This document shows positions 35,636 through 43,788 of a DNA stretch of 64,000 nt, in pieces; position 1 is the first letter of the stretch; every line of letters begins with the position of its first letter. Origin of the DNA: Christensenella sp. (GTDB taxonomy: Bacteria > Bacillota > Clostridia > Christensenellales > UBA3700); contig JALFUR010000009.1 of the NCBI GenBank assembly GCA_022784465.1, positions 1 through 64,000 of the forward strand. The letters are read 5' to 3'. The notes under the pieces were generated by a model. It saw only the letters and a program-made list of their open reading frames with translations. It was not told the origin of the DNA and searched no databases. Position numbers and translations under genes: made by a program.

Positions 35636-36433
35636 ATGGCACGTAAAATTGTTGTTACTTCTGGAAAAGGGGGAGTAGGAAAAACATCAATAACTGCTTC
35701 TTTAGGTATTGCAATTTCTTCAAAAGGATATAGTGTCCTTATGATTGATGCGGATATTGGATTAAATAATCTAGATGTAGTTATGGGATTGGAAAATCGC
35801 ATAATGTATGATTTGTGTGATGCTCTAAAAAACAGATGTACATTAAAGCAAGCTTTAGTTCAAGATGATAAGAATCTAAATTTATATATATTGCCATCTC
35901 AAAAAGCTTTTTCAACAGAAAATATTTCTAGTGCAGTTTTTAAATCTGTTTTAAACAAATTAGATATGATGTTTGATTATATATTAATTGATTCTCCAGC
36001 AGGGATAGACGTTGGATTTCATAGAGCAGTTTGCGGAGCTAATGAAGCAATAGTTGTAACAACGTCTCATGTGTCTTCAATTAGAGACGCAGATAAAGTT
36101 ATATCTTTGCTTAACGGATATAATCTTGATTCAATTAATGTAATTGTAAATAGAGCTCGTGGCGATTTGATAGAAAAAGGCGAAATGCTTTCAGGTGTTC
36201 AAGTAGCTAATATTTTAAAGAAATTTTTGATTGGTGTTGTCCCTGAAGATGACTATATAACTATACTAGGACAGGTTGGAAGAATTGATTTAAATCAATC
36301 CAAGTCAAGAAAAAGCATAAATCTAATTGCAAATTATTTGCTTAGTGGACAGCTTTCTATATACGATCCTACAAAAGGATATAAGAGTTTGCTTAAAAGA
36401 ATTTTTACAAGGTTCGGAGGCGTTTATGAATGA
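35636..36433 (+). CDS. minD: Septum site-determining ATPase MinD
   Basis: Membrane-cycling ATPase of the ParA/MinD family. The deviant Walker A GKGGVGKTS (10-18) and MIDADIGLNNLD (about 39-50, switch) are clear, as is IDSPAGID (about 117-124). The C-terminal YKSLLKRIFTRFGG forms the amphipathic membrane-targeting helix. GGTAGG precedes the ATG. The minE ATG overlaps the minD end by 8 bp. minC is not adjacent. Confidence 0.95.
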   Translation: MARKIVVTSGKGGVGKTSITASLGIAISSKGYSVLMIDADIGLNNLDVVMGLENRIMYDLCDALKNRCTLKQALVQDDKNLNLYILPSQKAFSTENISSAVFKSVLNKLDMMFDYILIDSPAGIDVGFHRAVCGANEAIVVTTSHVSSIRDADKVISLLNGYNLDSINVIVNRARGDLIEKGEMLSGVQVANILKKFLIGVVPEDDYITILGQVGRIDLNQSKSRKSINLIANYLLSGQLSIYDPTKGYKSLLKRIFTRFGGVYE

Positions 36434-36656
36434 GAGCAAAATAGCAGAAGAGAGAATAAAAAAGTTGTTGCTTAGCGATAAAATTGGCGCTTACTCAGGA
36501 TTTATAGAAATGTTAAAAACAGACATATATAATACACTAAAAGAATATATGGAAATAAAAAAAATAGAGTTGAATATAGAACCATCAAATAATGATTTTG
36601 TATTATCTATTCAAGTGAATGCAATAAATATAATCTCTCCAAACTCAATAAAATAA
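36426..36656 (+). CDS. minE: Cell division topological factor MinE
   Basis: 76-aa protein. The first part (about 1-30, with AEERIKKLLLSDKIG) is the MinD-binding/anti-MinCD segment, and the second (about 31-76, with MLKTDIYNTLKEYM and NIEPSNNDFVLSIQVN) is the topological specificity domain. The start ATG is set at 36426 because GGAGG lies 5 bases upstream and the protein then aligns with MinE; the longer open frame runs through the minD end. Overlap with minD indicates coupled translation. Confidence 0.88.
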   Translation: MNESKIAEERIKKLLLSDKIGAYSGFIEMLKTDIYNTLKEYMEIKKIELNIEPSNNDFVLSIQVNAINIISPNSIK

Positions 36657-36701
36657 GCATATTTTTTATTGCTAAAAATATTATATATTGAGGTGATGAG
36701 A

Positions 36702-36869
36702 ATGAAATATGACAATTGTGAAATAATACAAACTCAAGCAAAGGAAAATAATTCAGTAATAATTGAACAAACCAAGAAAAGAAAAATTGAACTGCTTGAT
36801 ATATTTATTGTTCAAGCAGCAGTATGTGTTATTGTTAGTATTGGTATAATCATTTCTAAAATAATATAA
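36702..36869 (+). CDS. 55-residue single-span membrane protein
   Basis: The ATG at 36702 has GAGGTGATGAG directly upstream. Residues 1-34 are polar, and 35-55 form one membrane helix (IFIVQAAVCVIVSIGIIIS) reaching the C-terminus. It lies between minE and the SpoIVFB-like protease, whose TTG start follows its stop by one base. In sporulating Firmicutes the SpoIVFA regulator precedes spoIVFB and begins with a similar cytoplasmic tail and membrane helix before an M23 domain. This peptide could be a reduced counterpart, but there is no sequence proof. Confidence 0.6.
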   Translation: MKYDNCEIIQTQAKENNSVIIEQTKKRKIELLDIFIVQAAVCVIVSIGIIISKII

Positions 36870-36870
36870 T

Positions 36871-37677
36871 TTGAAATTTCACCCTTTATTTTTTCTAGTA
36901 GCAATATACTTTATTGCGGCGGAAAAGGCATCGCTTTTTGCCGGTTATACAATAGCTATAATTGTGCATGAATATTCTCACTATTTAGTAGCTAAGGCTC
37001 TTGGATATTCTTTAGGTGCAGTAAAGATTATGCCTTATGGCGGGAGAATAAGTGGGTATACATACAACAGCTTTTTTGATGGAATGATGATTGCCTTTGC
37101 AGGGCCAATTGCAAATATTGTTTTATCTCTTGTAATCATGTCATCGTGGAGTTTAATTAATAATGCATATGATTATACAATAAACATTATTCGATCAAAT
37201 ATATATTTAGCATTAGTAAATTTGCTACCAATTTATCCGCTCGATGGATCACAAATAGTTTTTCTATTTTCTAAAAACAAGATAAGAATGGCTAAAAGAT
37301 TAAAGGTAATAAGCATAATATTTGGTGCTATCTTTATTGCATTAAGTATTGTGTCAATCTTTTATTCTATGAATGTCACACTTTCTATATTTGGAATTTT
37401 TTTGATAATAAGTACGATTTTTGATAAAGATAAACTTTTATATGAATATGTTTCATTAAGATCAATTAGGGATAAAGAAAGTAGGGGCTGTTATAAACTT
37501 GTATCAATTGTAGTAGATAAGGAAGTTCCTCTTAGCAAATTGTTTGCAATGATCAATAAAGAAGATGTAAAAGAGTTTATTATTCAAGGCTCAAATATAG
37601 TGATATCTGAAAAGAACCTAATTGCACTATCTGAACAATATCCAATAGACACAAAACTAAAAGAAATATGCCTATAA
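36871..37677 (+). CDS. M50 intramembrane metalloprotease (SpoIVFB-like)
   Basis: Site-2 protease family member of 268 aa with about five membrane segments. The zinc site HEYSH is at about residues 34-38 (VHEYSHYLVAK), and the third ligand Asp lies in NLLPIYPLDGSQI (about 113-125). A C-terminal CBS-like cytoplasmic segment follows. In relatives it cleaves pro-sigma-K during sporulation. It starts with TTG, the only start upstream of the first membrane helix, and has no Shine-Dalgarno site, so translation is probably coupled to the 55-residue gene one base upstream. Confidence 0.9.
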   Translation: MKFHPLFFLVAIYFIAAEKASLFAGYTIAIIVHEYSHYLVAKALGYSLGAVKIMPYGGRISGYTYNSFFDGMMIAFAGPIANIVLSLVIMSSWSLINNAYDYTINIIRSNIYLALVNLLPIYPLDGSQIVFLFSKNKIRMAKRLKVISIIFGAIFIALSIVSIFYSMNVTLSIFGIFLIISTIFDKDKLLYEYVSLRSIRDKESRGCYKLVSIVVDKEVPLSKLFAMINKEDVKEFIIQGSNIVISEKNLIALSEQYPIDTKLKEICL

Positions 37678-37686
37678 TTGCAACAA

Positions 37687-37723
37687 ATTGTATTTGATAA
37701 TACAATTAATACTAATGTATAAT
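37687..37723 (+). promoter_or_regulatory. Glucokinase promoter with overlapping palindrome
   Basis: TTGATA (37694-37699) and TATAAT (37718-37723) with an 18-bp spacer. A perfect 8-bp inverted repeat ATTGTATT/AATACAAT (37687-37694, 37699-37706) straddles the -35 box, as an operator would. Confidence 0.55.
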
Positions 37724-37738
37724 GTTTTTGAGGCAATC

Positions 37739-38683
37739 ATGTACATTGGAATAGATATTGGCGGTACAAATATAAAAATTGGAATAATTACAAAATTAGG
37801 TAGAATACTAGCATCTACATCATTTAAAACTCGTGCTCCACGACCATATGAAGAAATCGAGAAAAATATTTTTGATGCGATTAATTCTCTATGTCAAAAA
37901 GAGTCTATAGATTGCAACACAATTAAAGGAATTGGAATAGGGGTTCCTGGAATGGTTAATTCTAAAAGTGGGATTGTGCTTAGAGCTTCAAATTTAGGTT
38001 GGGTAGGTATAGACTTAGAAAAAAGATTTTCAAAATTGTCACACAAAATAGTTAAAATAGGAAATGATGCAAATTGTGCAGCGCTTGCAGAACAAAAATT
38101 TGGCGGCGGAAAACAATATGATGATTGCGTCTTTATCACATTCGGCACAGGAATAGGTACAGGCCTTATTATAAATGGAAAAATTTATGATGGATATGGA
38201 GGCACTGCTGGCGAGTGTGGTCACATGGTTATAGTGAAAGATGGAGAGGAATGTGCGTGCGGTAATAAAGGTTGCTGGGAAAGATATGCTTCAGCATCAG
38301 CTTTAACTCGAAGAACAGAAATGATGGCAAAGCAAAATCCTCAAAGTAAACTAAATAATATAATAGCAAAATACAAGAATGTATCCGCTGTGACTGCTTT
38401 TGAAGCAGCAAGACAAAATGATGAGATAGGAAAGCAATTAGTTGACGAATATATAGAATATGTTTCAATAGGATTGATTAACTTGATACAAATATTGCAC
38501 CCACAAGCATTTATTATAGGCGGTGGAGTTTCTAATGAGGGAAAAGATTTTATACAACCACTAAATCATAGAGTAAATAAGTTTGTTCAAGATAATAATA
38601 TCTATCCACAAGTAGAGGTAAAAAAAGCAATACTTGGAAATACGGCAGGTATGATAGGTGCTGCTAGTTTGGTAATGGATTAA
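37739..38683 (+). CDS. ROK-family glucokinase
   Basis: Sugar kinase of the ROK family. IGIDIGGTNIKIGI (3-16) is the ATP phosphate loop. GTGIGTGLI and then ECGHM lead to the zinc motif CACGNKGCWE. 314 residues, normal length. The start is set at ATG 37739 behind GAGG, rather than an upstream ATG whose N-terminus would run through the promoter. Glucose is the most likely substrate, but ROK kinases for mannose and N-acetylmannosamine share these motifs, and the window contains two mannosidases. It is followed after 2 bp by the radical SAM gene. Confidence 0.88.
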   Translation: MYIGIDIGGTNIKIGIITKLGRILASTSFKTRAPRPYEEIEKNIFDAINSLCQKESIDCNTIKGIGIGVPGMVNSKSGIVLRASNLGWVGIDLEKRFSKLSHKIVKIGNDANCAALAEQKFGGGKQYDDCVFITFGTGIGTGLIINGKIYDGYGGTAGECGHMVIVKDGEECACGNKGCWERYASASALTRRTEMMAKQNPQSKLNNIIAKYKNVSAVTAFEAARQNDEIGKQLVDEYIEYVSIGLINLIQILHPQAFIIGGGVSNEGKDFIQPLNHRVNKFVQDNNIYPQVEVKKAILGNTAGMIGAASLVMD

Positions 38684-38685
38684 AA

Positions 38686-40434
38686 ATGGAAAATAAATTA
38701 AAAGAAATTTTATTACAAGTTGAAAAACCCGCAAGATATGTAGGGGGCGAGTATAACCTTCCTGACATGAATAAAAAATGTGAGGAAAGAGTTTGTTTAT
38801 GTTTTTCTGATAAATACGAAATTGGTATGTCAAATATAGGAATTAGGATACTATATCACATGTTAAACGATATGGAAGATATAGTATGCGAAAGAAGTTT
38901 TGCTCCAGATCTTGATTTAGGTAAAATATTAAAAGAAAAAAACTTGCCACTATTTTCATTAGAGACAAAAAAACCAATAAAAGATTTTGACATAATAGGA
39001 TTTTCAGTTCAATTTGAATTGCAGTTTACAAATATTGTTTATATGCTTGATTTGGCAAACATTCCATATTTTGCAAAAGATAGAGATGAATCTTACCCTC
39101 TTGTTGTAGCAGGAGGCCCTTGCTCTGTAAACCCAATGCCATATGCTCCATTTTTTGATGCAATTTTAATCGGAGATGGGGAAGAAAATTTAAAAAATTT
39201 TGTGGAATATCATAAAGAGTGCAAAAAGAAGAACTTAACAAAAGAAGAGTTTTTAATACTTGCTTCTCAAAAGTTTGACGGCATATATATACCTTCTTTA
39301 AACAACAAGACAACAAGGGCTGTATGTAAGGATTTGAATGCTGCATACTTCCCAACAAAGATTCTAGTTCCAAATTGTGATATAGTTCACGCTAGAGCAA
39401 CAATTGAACTATTTAGAGGATGTGCAAATGGTTGCAGATTCTGCCAAGCATGTTTCTTCTATAGACCAATTAGAGAAAGAAAAGAGCAATTGCTTGTTGA
39501 ACAAGCAACAAAGCTTTTAGATAGCACAGGCTACGAAGAATTGAGTTTATCAAGTTTATCTACATCTGATTATAGTGATCTTAAAAAGCTTGTTGATGAC
39601 ATAAAAGTTGAGGCGGATAAACGCAAAGTAAAGCTTGCTTTGCCTTCTCTAAGACTTGATTCTTTTGAAGCAGAAATTTATGAAGAACTTAATGGCGCGT
39701 CATTAACTTTTGCCCCAGAAGCTGGAACGCAAAGACTAAGAGATGTAATTAACAAGAATATATCTGATGAAAATATAAAATCTTCGTTAATTAGTGCCAT
39801 GAAGAATAATGTAAAAAATGTAAAATTGTATTTTATGATAGGATTGCCTACTGAAACAAATGAAGATTTAGATGGCATTGCTCAAATTGTAAAGCAGGTT
39901 GTATATTTACATAAAATGTATGGAACATCAAAGATATTAAATGTTTCAGTTTCAACTAATGTGTTTATTCCAAAGCCATTAACACCATTCCAATGGGAGC
40001 GACAAATATCGCTTGAAGAAATGAAACAAAAACAGGAATATTTGCAACAAGTATTGAGAATTAAGAATGTTAGATATACTTGGCATGGTGCAGAATCGTC
40101 TATTTTAGAGGCTGTTTTGGCAAGAGGTGACAAGTCAATTGCTCCTGTAATCGTAAAGGCTTATGAGAAGGGATGCGTGTTTGATAGTTGGTCTGAAAAC
40201 TTTGATTTTGAAAAATGGAAACAAGCATTTGAAGAGTGCGGCGTAGATATGAATTACTATATATCAGAAATAGAGGAAGACAGATCTCTTCCGTGGGATG
40301 TTATAGATAATGGTGTTACTAAACAATATTTGCTAAAAGAAAGGCATTTAGCATATGCAGGTCAAACGACACCAAATTGTATGAAAAAGTGTAATAATTG
40401 CGGTGCGGCTAAATTGGGAAGGTGTTTTAAATGA
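38686..40434 (+). CDS. B12-binding-like radical SAM protein (TIGR03960 type)
   Basis: Predicted radical SAM enzyme. The N-terminal 190 residues have the cobalamin-binding-like fold (for example MSNIGIRILYHMLN and VVAGGPCSVNP). The iron-sulfur cysteines Cys246, Cys250 and Cys253 are in CANGCRFC. A radical SAM barrel follows. The tail ends in a cysteine-rich CMKKCNNCGAAKLGRC. It always neighbours a DUF2344 protein and RNase G in Clostridia, as here; the substrate is not established, though a tRNA or ribosome role is suspected from context. It overlaps the next gene by 4 bp. Confidence 0.9.
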   Translation: MENKLKEILLQVEKPARYVGGEYNLPDMNKKCEERVCLCFSDKYEIGMSNIGIRILYHMLNDMEDIVCERSFAPDLDLGKILKEKNLPLFSLETKKPIKDFDIIGFSVQFELQFTNIVYMLDLANIPYFAKDRDESYPLVVAGGPCSVNPMPYAPFFDAILIGDGEENLKNFVEYHKECKKKNLTKEEFLILASQKFDGIYIPSLNNKTTRAVCKDLNAAYFPTKILVPNCDIVHARATIELFRGCANGCRFCQACFFYRPIRERKEQLLVEQATKLLDSTGYEELSLSSLSTSDYSDLKKLVDDIKVEADKRKVKLALPSLRLDSFEAEIYEELNGASLTFAPEAGTQRLRDVINKNISDENIKSSLISAMKNNVKNVKLYFMIGLPTETNEDLDGIAQIVKQVVYLHKMYGTSKILNVSVSTNVFIPKPLTPFQWERQISLEEMKQKQEYLQQVLRIKNVRYTWHGAESSILEAVLARGDKSIAPVIVKAYEKGCVFDSWSENFDFEKWKQAFEECGVDMNYYISEIEEDRSLPWDVIDNGVTKQYLLKERHLAYAGQTTPNCMKKCNNCGAAKLGRCFK

Positions 40435-41102
40435 TAGAGATTGTAAAACACAGAAAAATTGGAGATTTAAGTTATGTGTCTCATAAAGACACTGTTGATG
40501 TTTTGCAAAGAACATTAAAAAGAGCAAAGATTGATGTTAATTATTCTCAAGGCTTTGTAAAACATATGGTGACTTATAACACAACACCAATACCTTTAGG
40601 TGTTCAATCTATTTGTGAGTATTTTATTGTAGACTGCAATGGTGTTAACGCTCAAGAATTTTTAGAAAGATTTAACAATGCTGTGCCAGATGGGTTAAAA
40701 GCTAATTGGTCTATTGAAAAGAAAAAGAATCCAAACCTTGCCGCAAATGTTGTTGCAAGCGATTATTTGATTAAGTGTAAAAACGTAGTTCCTAGCATTA
40801 TAGAAGAGATATTAGATGAAGATGAATACTTTATTGAATTACTAAAAAAGGGTGAAAAAATAATTAAAAATGTTCGTCCTATGTTGTATAGTATTTATGC
40901 TGAAGGTAAAGATTTGTGGATAAGAAGTGCAACAGGAAATGATAATCTTAGAATTGATTCTTTTGTTAAACATATATCAAATGTGTATAATATTGAAACA
41001 ACCACAAATGACATAATGCGTGTAAATCAACTTGTAAAGAAAGGAAATAAATTAATAAGCGTTGAGGAATATTTAAATAATGAAGCAGATAGTAATAACT
41101 AA
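40431..41102 (+). CDS. DUF2344 protein (TIGR03936 type)
   Basis: 223-aa cytosolic protein of the DUF2344 family, normally encoded directly after the TIGR03960 radical SAM protein and fused to it in some genomes. The N-terminal KIGDLSYVSHKDTVDVLQRTL and YNTTPIPLGVQS segments are the conserved part. The ATG overlaps the preceding stop (ATGA), and the RNase G start lies inside its 3' end. Function unknown. Confidence 0.88.
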   Translation: MIEIVKHRKIGDLSYVSHKDTVDVLQRTLKRAKIDVNYSQGFVKHMVTYNTTPIPLGVQSICEYFIVDCNGVNAQEFLERFNNAVPDGLKANWSIEKKKNPNLAANVVASDYLIKCKNVVPSIIEEILDEDEYFIELLKKGEKIIKNVRPMLYSIYAEGKDLWIRSATGNDNLRIDSFVKHISNVYNIETTTNDIMRVNQLVKKGNKLISVEEYLNNEADSNN

Positions 41103-42570
41103 ACAACCTACTTATACTGGCGTTTGCGTCGTTGAAGACAAAAAACCGGTTGAGTTTTGGGTTGAGAGAAATAGTATAGAAAGACTTGTCGGTAATATTT
41201 ATTACGGAAAAGTAATGAATGTATTGCCAGGCATGGAATCTGCTTTTGTAAATATTGGACTAGAAAGAAATGCCTTTTTATATGCTGGAGATATGTTAGA
41301 GTGCGAAGAGGCAAAAAACCATACAAACAATCAATTAAATGTTAAAGTTGGGGACGAGATATTAGTTCAAGTTGTAAAAGATCAATTTGGAAATAAAGGT
41401 GCTAGAATCTCAATGAACATTTCCATTGCAGGGCGAGGTTTAGTATTGATGCCTCAGGTAGATTACATTGGTGTTTCAAGAAAGATTGTTGATGATAATT
41501 TAAAAGAACAATTAGTTTCGTATGTTGATTCTATAAGAAAAAAAGGTCATGGATATATTATTAGAACACAAGCGCAAAGCTGTACAAAGGAAGAATTATA
41601 TCAAGAAACAATAGAACTTGAAGAAAGATGGGAATTTATTCAACAATCAAGATTGAACCATTCTGCACCAGCTTTAATTTATAAAGATCAATCACTTGCG
41701 CAAAGAGCAGTAAGAGATATGCTTAGAGTGGATGTTGAAGAAATAATCATGGATGACGAAAAACTTTTGTCAGAGTTAAAGATGGCGTTTCCTCATGTGC
41801 ATAAATCACGTCCAAATTTATTTAAATATTTTGATAAACCTGATCAAGATTTATTTGATTATTATGGTTTAAGAAAAGAAATAGAAGGTCTTTTAGACAA
41901 AAAAGTTGTTTTGGAGAATGGAGCATATTTGGTTATAGATAGAACGGAGGCTTTGACCGTAATCGATGTAAACACGGGAAAATATGTCGGAGAAAAAGAT
42001 TTATCTCAAACTTTATTTGAAACAAATATGATTGCTGCAGTAGAAATTGCTAGGCAACTTAGATTGAGAAATATCGGTGGAATAATAGTGGTTGATTTCA
42101 TTGATATGGACAAAAAAGAGCAAATAGACGAAGTAATGAAAGTTTTGCAAACGGAATTGAATAAAGATAGAATTAAGACATCATTAATTGATATGACTCC
42201 GCTTGGTCTTGTAGAAATAACAAGAAAAAAGACTTCTTCTATGATAGATTCAATAATGCTTCAACCATGTCCATATTGCGATGGAGATGGATTTGTTGAG
42301 AGCGATGAGCACGTTGTTGCAAAAATAAAAACAGATTTAAACTTTATTTTTAAAAATCCGAAAACTACAACAGCGGTCGTATATTTGTCTTTAAAGGTAT
42401 TTAATAGAATTTTTGCATATAGGCTTTTGGAAAAAGAATGCACTAAGGAATGGAAAGATAAGAGAATTTATTTAGTTCCTGATGAGAATAAACATATAGA
42501 AAAATATGAAATACAAGGATTTAGCGCATCTATAATAGATTTACCAGACAATGCAAGGTTATTGTTTTAA
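41080..42570 (+). CDS. rng: Ribonuclease G/E
   Basis: Endoribonuclease of the RNase E/G family, for rRNA and mRNA processing. An S1-type RNA-binding domain (about 30-120, from VGNIYYGKVMNVLPGMESAFVN) is followed by the RNase H-like part and the DNase I-like catalytic part. That part contains VIDVNTGKYVG and VVDFIDM, which hold the two metal-binding Asp. The zinc-link motif PCPYCDGDG is complete. 496 aa, RNase G length without the long RNase E tail. The ATG lies 23 bp inside the DUF2344 gene behind GAGGA. Confidence 0.94.
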   Translation: MKQIVITKQPTYTGVCVVEDKKPVEFWVERNSIERLVGNIYYGKVMNVLPGMESAFVNIGLERNAFLYAGDMLECEEAKNHTNNQLNVKVGDEILVQVVKDQFGNKGARISMNISIAGRGLVLMPQVDYIGVSRKIVDDNLKEQLVSYVDSIRKKGHGYIIRTQAQSCTKEELYQETIELEERWEFIQQSRLNHSAPALIYKDQSLAQRAVRDMLRVDVEEIIMDDEKLLSELKMAFPHVHKSRPNLFKYFDKPDQDLFDYYGLRKEIEGLLDKKVVLENGAYLVIDRTEALTVIDVNTGKYVGEKDLSQTLFETNMIAAVEIARQLRLRNIGGIIVVDFIDMDKKEQIDEVMKVLQTELNKDRIKTSLIDMTPLGLVEITRKKTSSMIDSIMLQPCPYCDGDGFVESDEHVVAKIKTDLNFIFKNPKTTTAVVYLSLKVFNRIFAYRLLEKECTKEWKDKRIYLVPDENKHIEKYEIQGFSASIIDLPDNARLLF

Positions 42571-42621
42571 ATTAATTAATTGCTTTCTAAATAATAAATA
42601 ATATAAAAATATATATTTTCG

Positions 42622-42729
42622 TTGACATAAAAGATTTGTGTTTGGTAATATTGACACTGAGCCGCATGGAAAAGGTACGAAGTTTTTTAAAACGCCTTAA
42701 CAGCGAGACTGGAGAGAGGAGGTATAAAC
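42622..42729 (+). promoter_or_regulatory. rplU promoter and probable L21 leader
   Basis: TTGACA (42622-42627) and TAATAT (42646-42651), 18 bp apart, give a leader of about 70 nt. It holds short complementary stretches and ends with the GGAGAGAGGAGG ribosome site. Ribosomal L21 leaders that bind L21 are known at this place in Firmicutes; I cannot confirm the fold by eye. Confidence 0.45.
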
Positions 42730-43032
42730 ATGTACGCAGTTGTTACTACAGGAAATAAGCAATACAAGGTTGCTCAAGATGATATCATTAAAGTAGAAAA
42801 AATTGAAGCTAACGTTGGTGATAAAGTTACTCTTGATGTTGTAATGCTTAATAATGATGGTAAAGTATTGACAGGTAAAGACGTTGCAAAATCTAAGGTT
42901 ACAGCAGAAGTTGTAGCACAAGACAAGGCAAAGAAAATCGTTATCTTTAAGTATAAGGCAAAGAAAAACGAAAGAAAGCGTCAAGGTCATAGACAACCAT
43001 TTACTGCTTTAAAAATTACAGAAATTAAATAA
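42730..43032 (+). CDS. rplU: Ribosomal protein L21
   Basis: Large-subunit protein that binds 23S rRNA. MYAVVTTGNKQYKV at the start and KKNERKRQGHRQPFT near the end are the L21 signatures. 100 aa, normal length. AGAGGAGG lies 8 bases before the ATG. It is first in the rplU-prp-rpmA unit, and its stop overlaps the prp ATG by one base. Confidence 0.97.
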   Translation: MYAVVTTGNKQYKVAQDDIIKVEKIEANVGDKVTLDVVMLNNDGKVLTGKDVAKSKVTAEVVAQDKAKKIVIFKYKAKKNERKRQGHRQPFTALKITEIK

Positions 43033-43343
43033 TGACTACTGTAATAATAAAGAAGTTTAACAATAGTATCGTCCAAGTGGAATGTAGTGGTCATACGGAA
43101 AACGAAATAGTGTGTGCTGCATTATCATCAATAACTCAAACTGCAGTTATGGGAGTGTTGAAAATCACAAACAATAAGGCAGAGTTTAAAAGAAATGATG
43201 ATGGATATTTGAAAATAACATTGCCAAAAGAAATGGACGAGAAACAAAGGCATGATTGTGATGTTATACTAGAAACGATGTTGCTAGGAATAAAAGATTT
43301 ACAAGAAGGCTTTTCAAAACTTATTAAATTGGAGGAAAGATAA
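43032..43343 (+). CDS. prp: Ribosomal-processing cysteine protease Prp
   Basis: Cleaves the N-terminal extension of L27 before ribosome assembly. His21 (SGHTENE) and Cys28 (EIVCAALS) form the catalytic pair. 103 aa. It is placed between rplU and rpmA as in other Firmicutes (older name ysxB), and the L27 here carries the matching extension. Confidence 0.93.
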   Translation: MTTVIIKKFNNSIVQVECSGHTENEIVCAALSSITQTAVMGVLKITNNKAEFKRNDDGYLKITLPKEMDEKQRHDCDVILETMLLGIKDLQEGFSKLIKLEER

Positions 43344-43344
43344 T

Positions 43345-43626
43345 ATGTTTATTAATATTCAATTATTTGCCCATAAAAAAGGTGTAGGAAGCACAAAGAA
43401 TGGTAGAGACTCTGAAGCTAAAAGACTTGGTGTTAAGAAAAGTGACGGACAATTTGCTACAGCTGGAAGCATCTTAGTTAGACAAAGAGGAACAAAATAT
43501 CATGTTGGAAACAACGTAGGTATTGGTGGAGATGATACTCTATTTGCTCTAATCGATGGCGTTGTAAGATTTGAACGTGAAGGCAAAGATAAGAAAAAGG
43601 TTAGTGTATATCCAAAAGAAGCTTAA
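43345..43626 (+). CDS. rpmA: Ribosomal protein L27 with Prp-cleavable extension
   Basis: 93-aa L27. The body begins [15 protein letters not shown]. The eight residues before it, MFINIQLF, match the known Prp site, so cleavage after Phe8 would expose Ala9. GGAGG is 8 bases before the ATG. obg, which often follows, is not here; a terminator and the nadE gene follow instead. Confidence 0.97.
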   Translation: MFINIQLFAHKKGVGSTKNGRDSEAKRLGVKKSDGQFATAGSILVRQRGTKYHVGNNVGIGGDDTLFALIDGVVRFEREGKDKKKVSVYPKEA

Positions 43627-43654
43627 TTGCTTTAATAACACAAAAAGAATTATT

Positions 43655-43687
43655 ACTGCTAAGATGTAAATCTTGGCAGTTTTTTTT
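43655..43687 (+). terminator. Terminator of the rplU-prp-rpmA unit
   Basis: 11-bp stem with one wobble (43655-43665, 43670-43680), GTAA loop, then seven T. Confidence 0.88.
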
Positions 43688-43788
43688 ATTATTACACTTA
43701 TATTTTAAAGTATTTGATATATTTTTATAAAAATAGTATTATTATTTGTGATAGAAGGCAAAATAATATAATATTGAGGAAAAAATTT

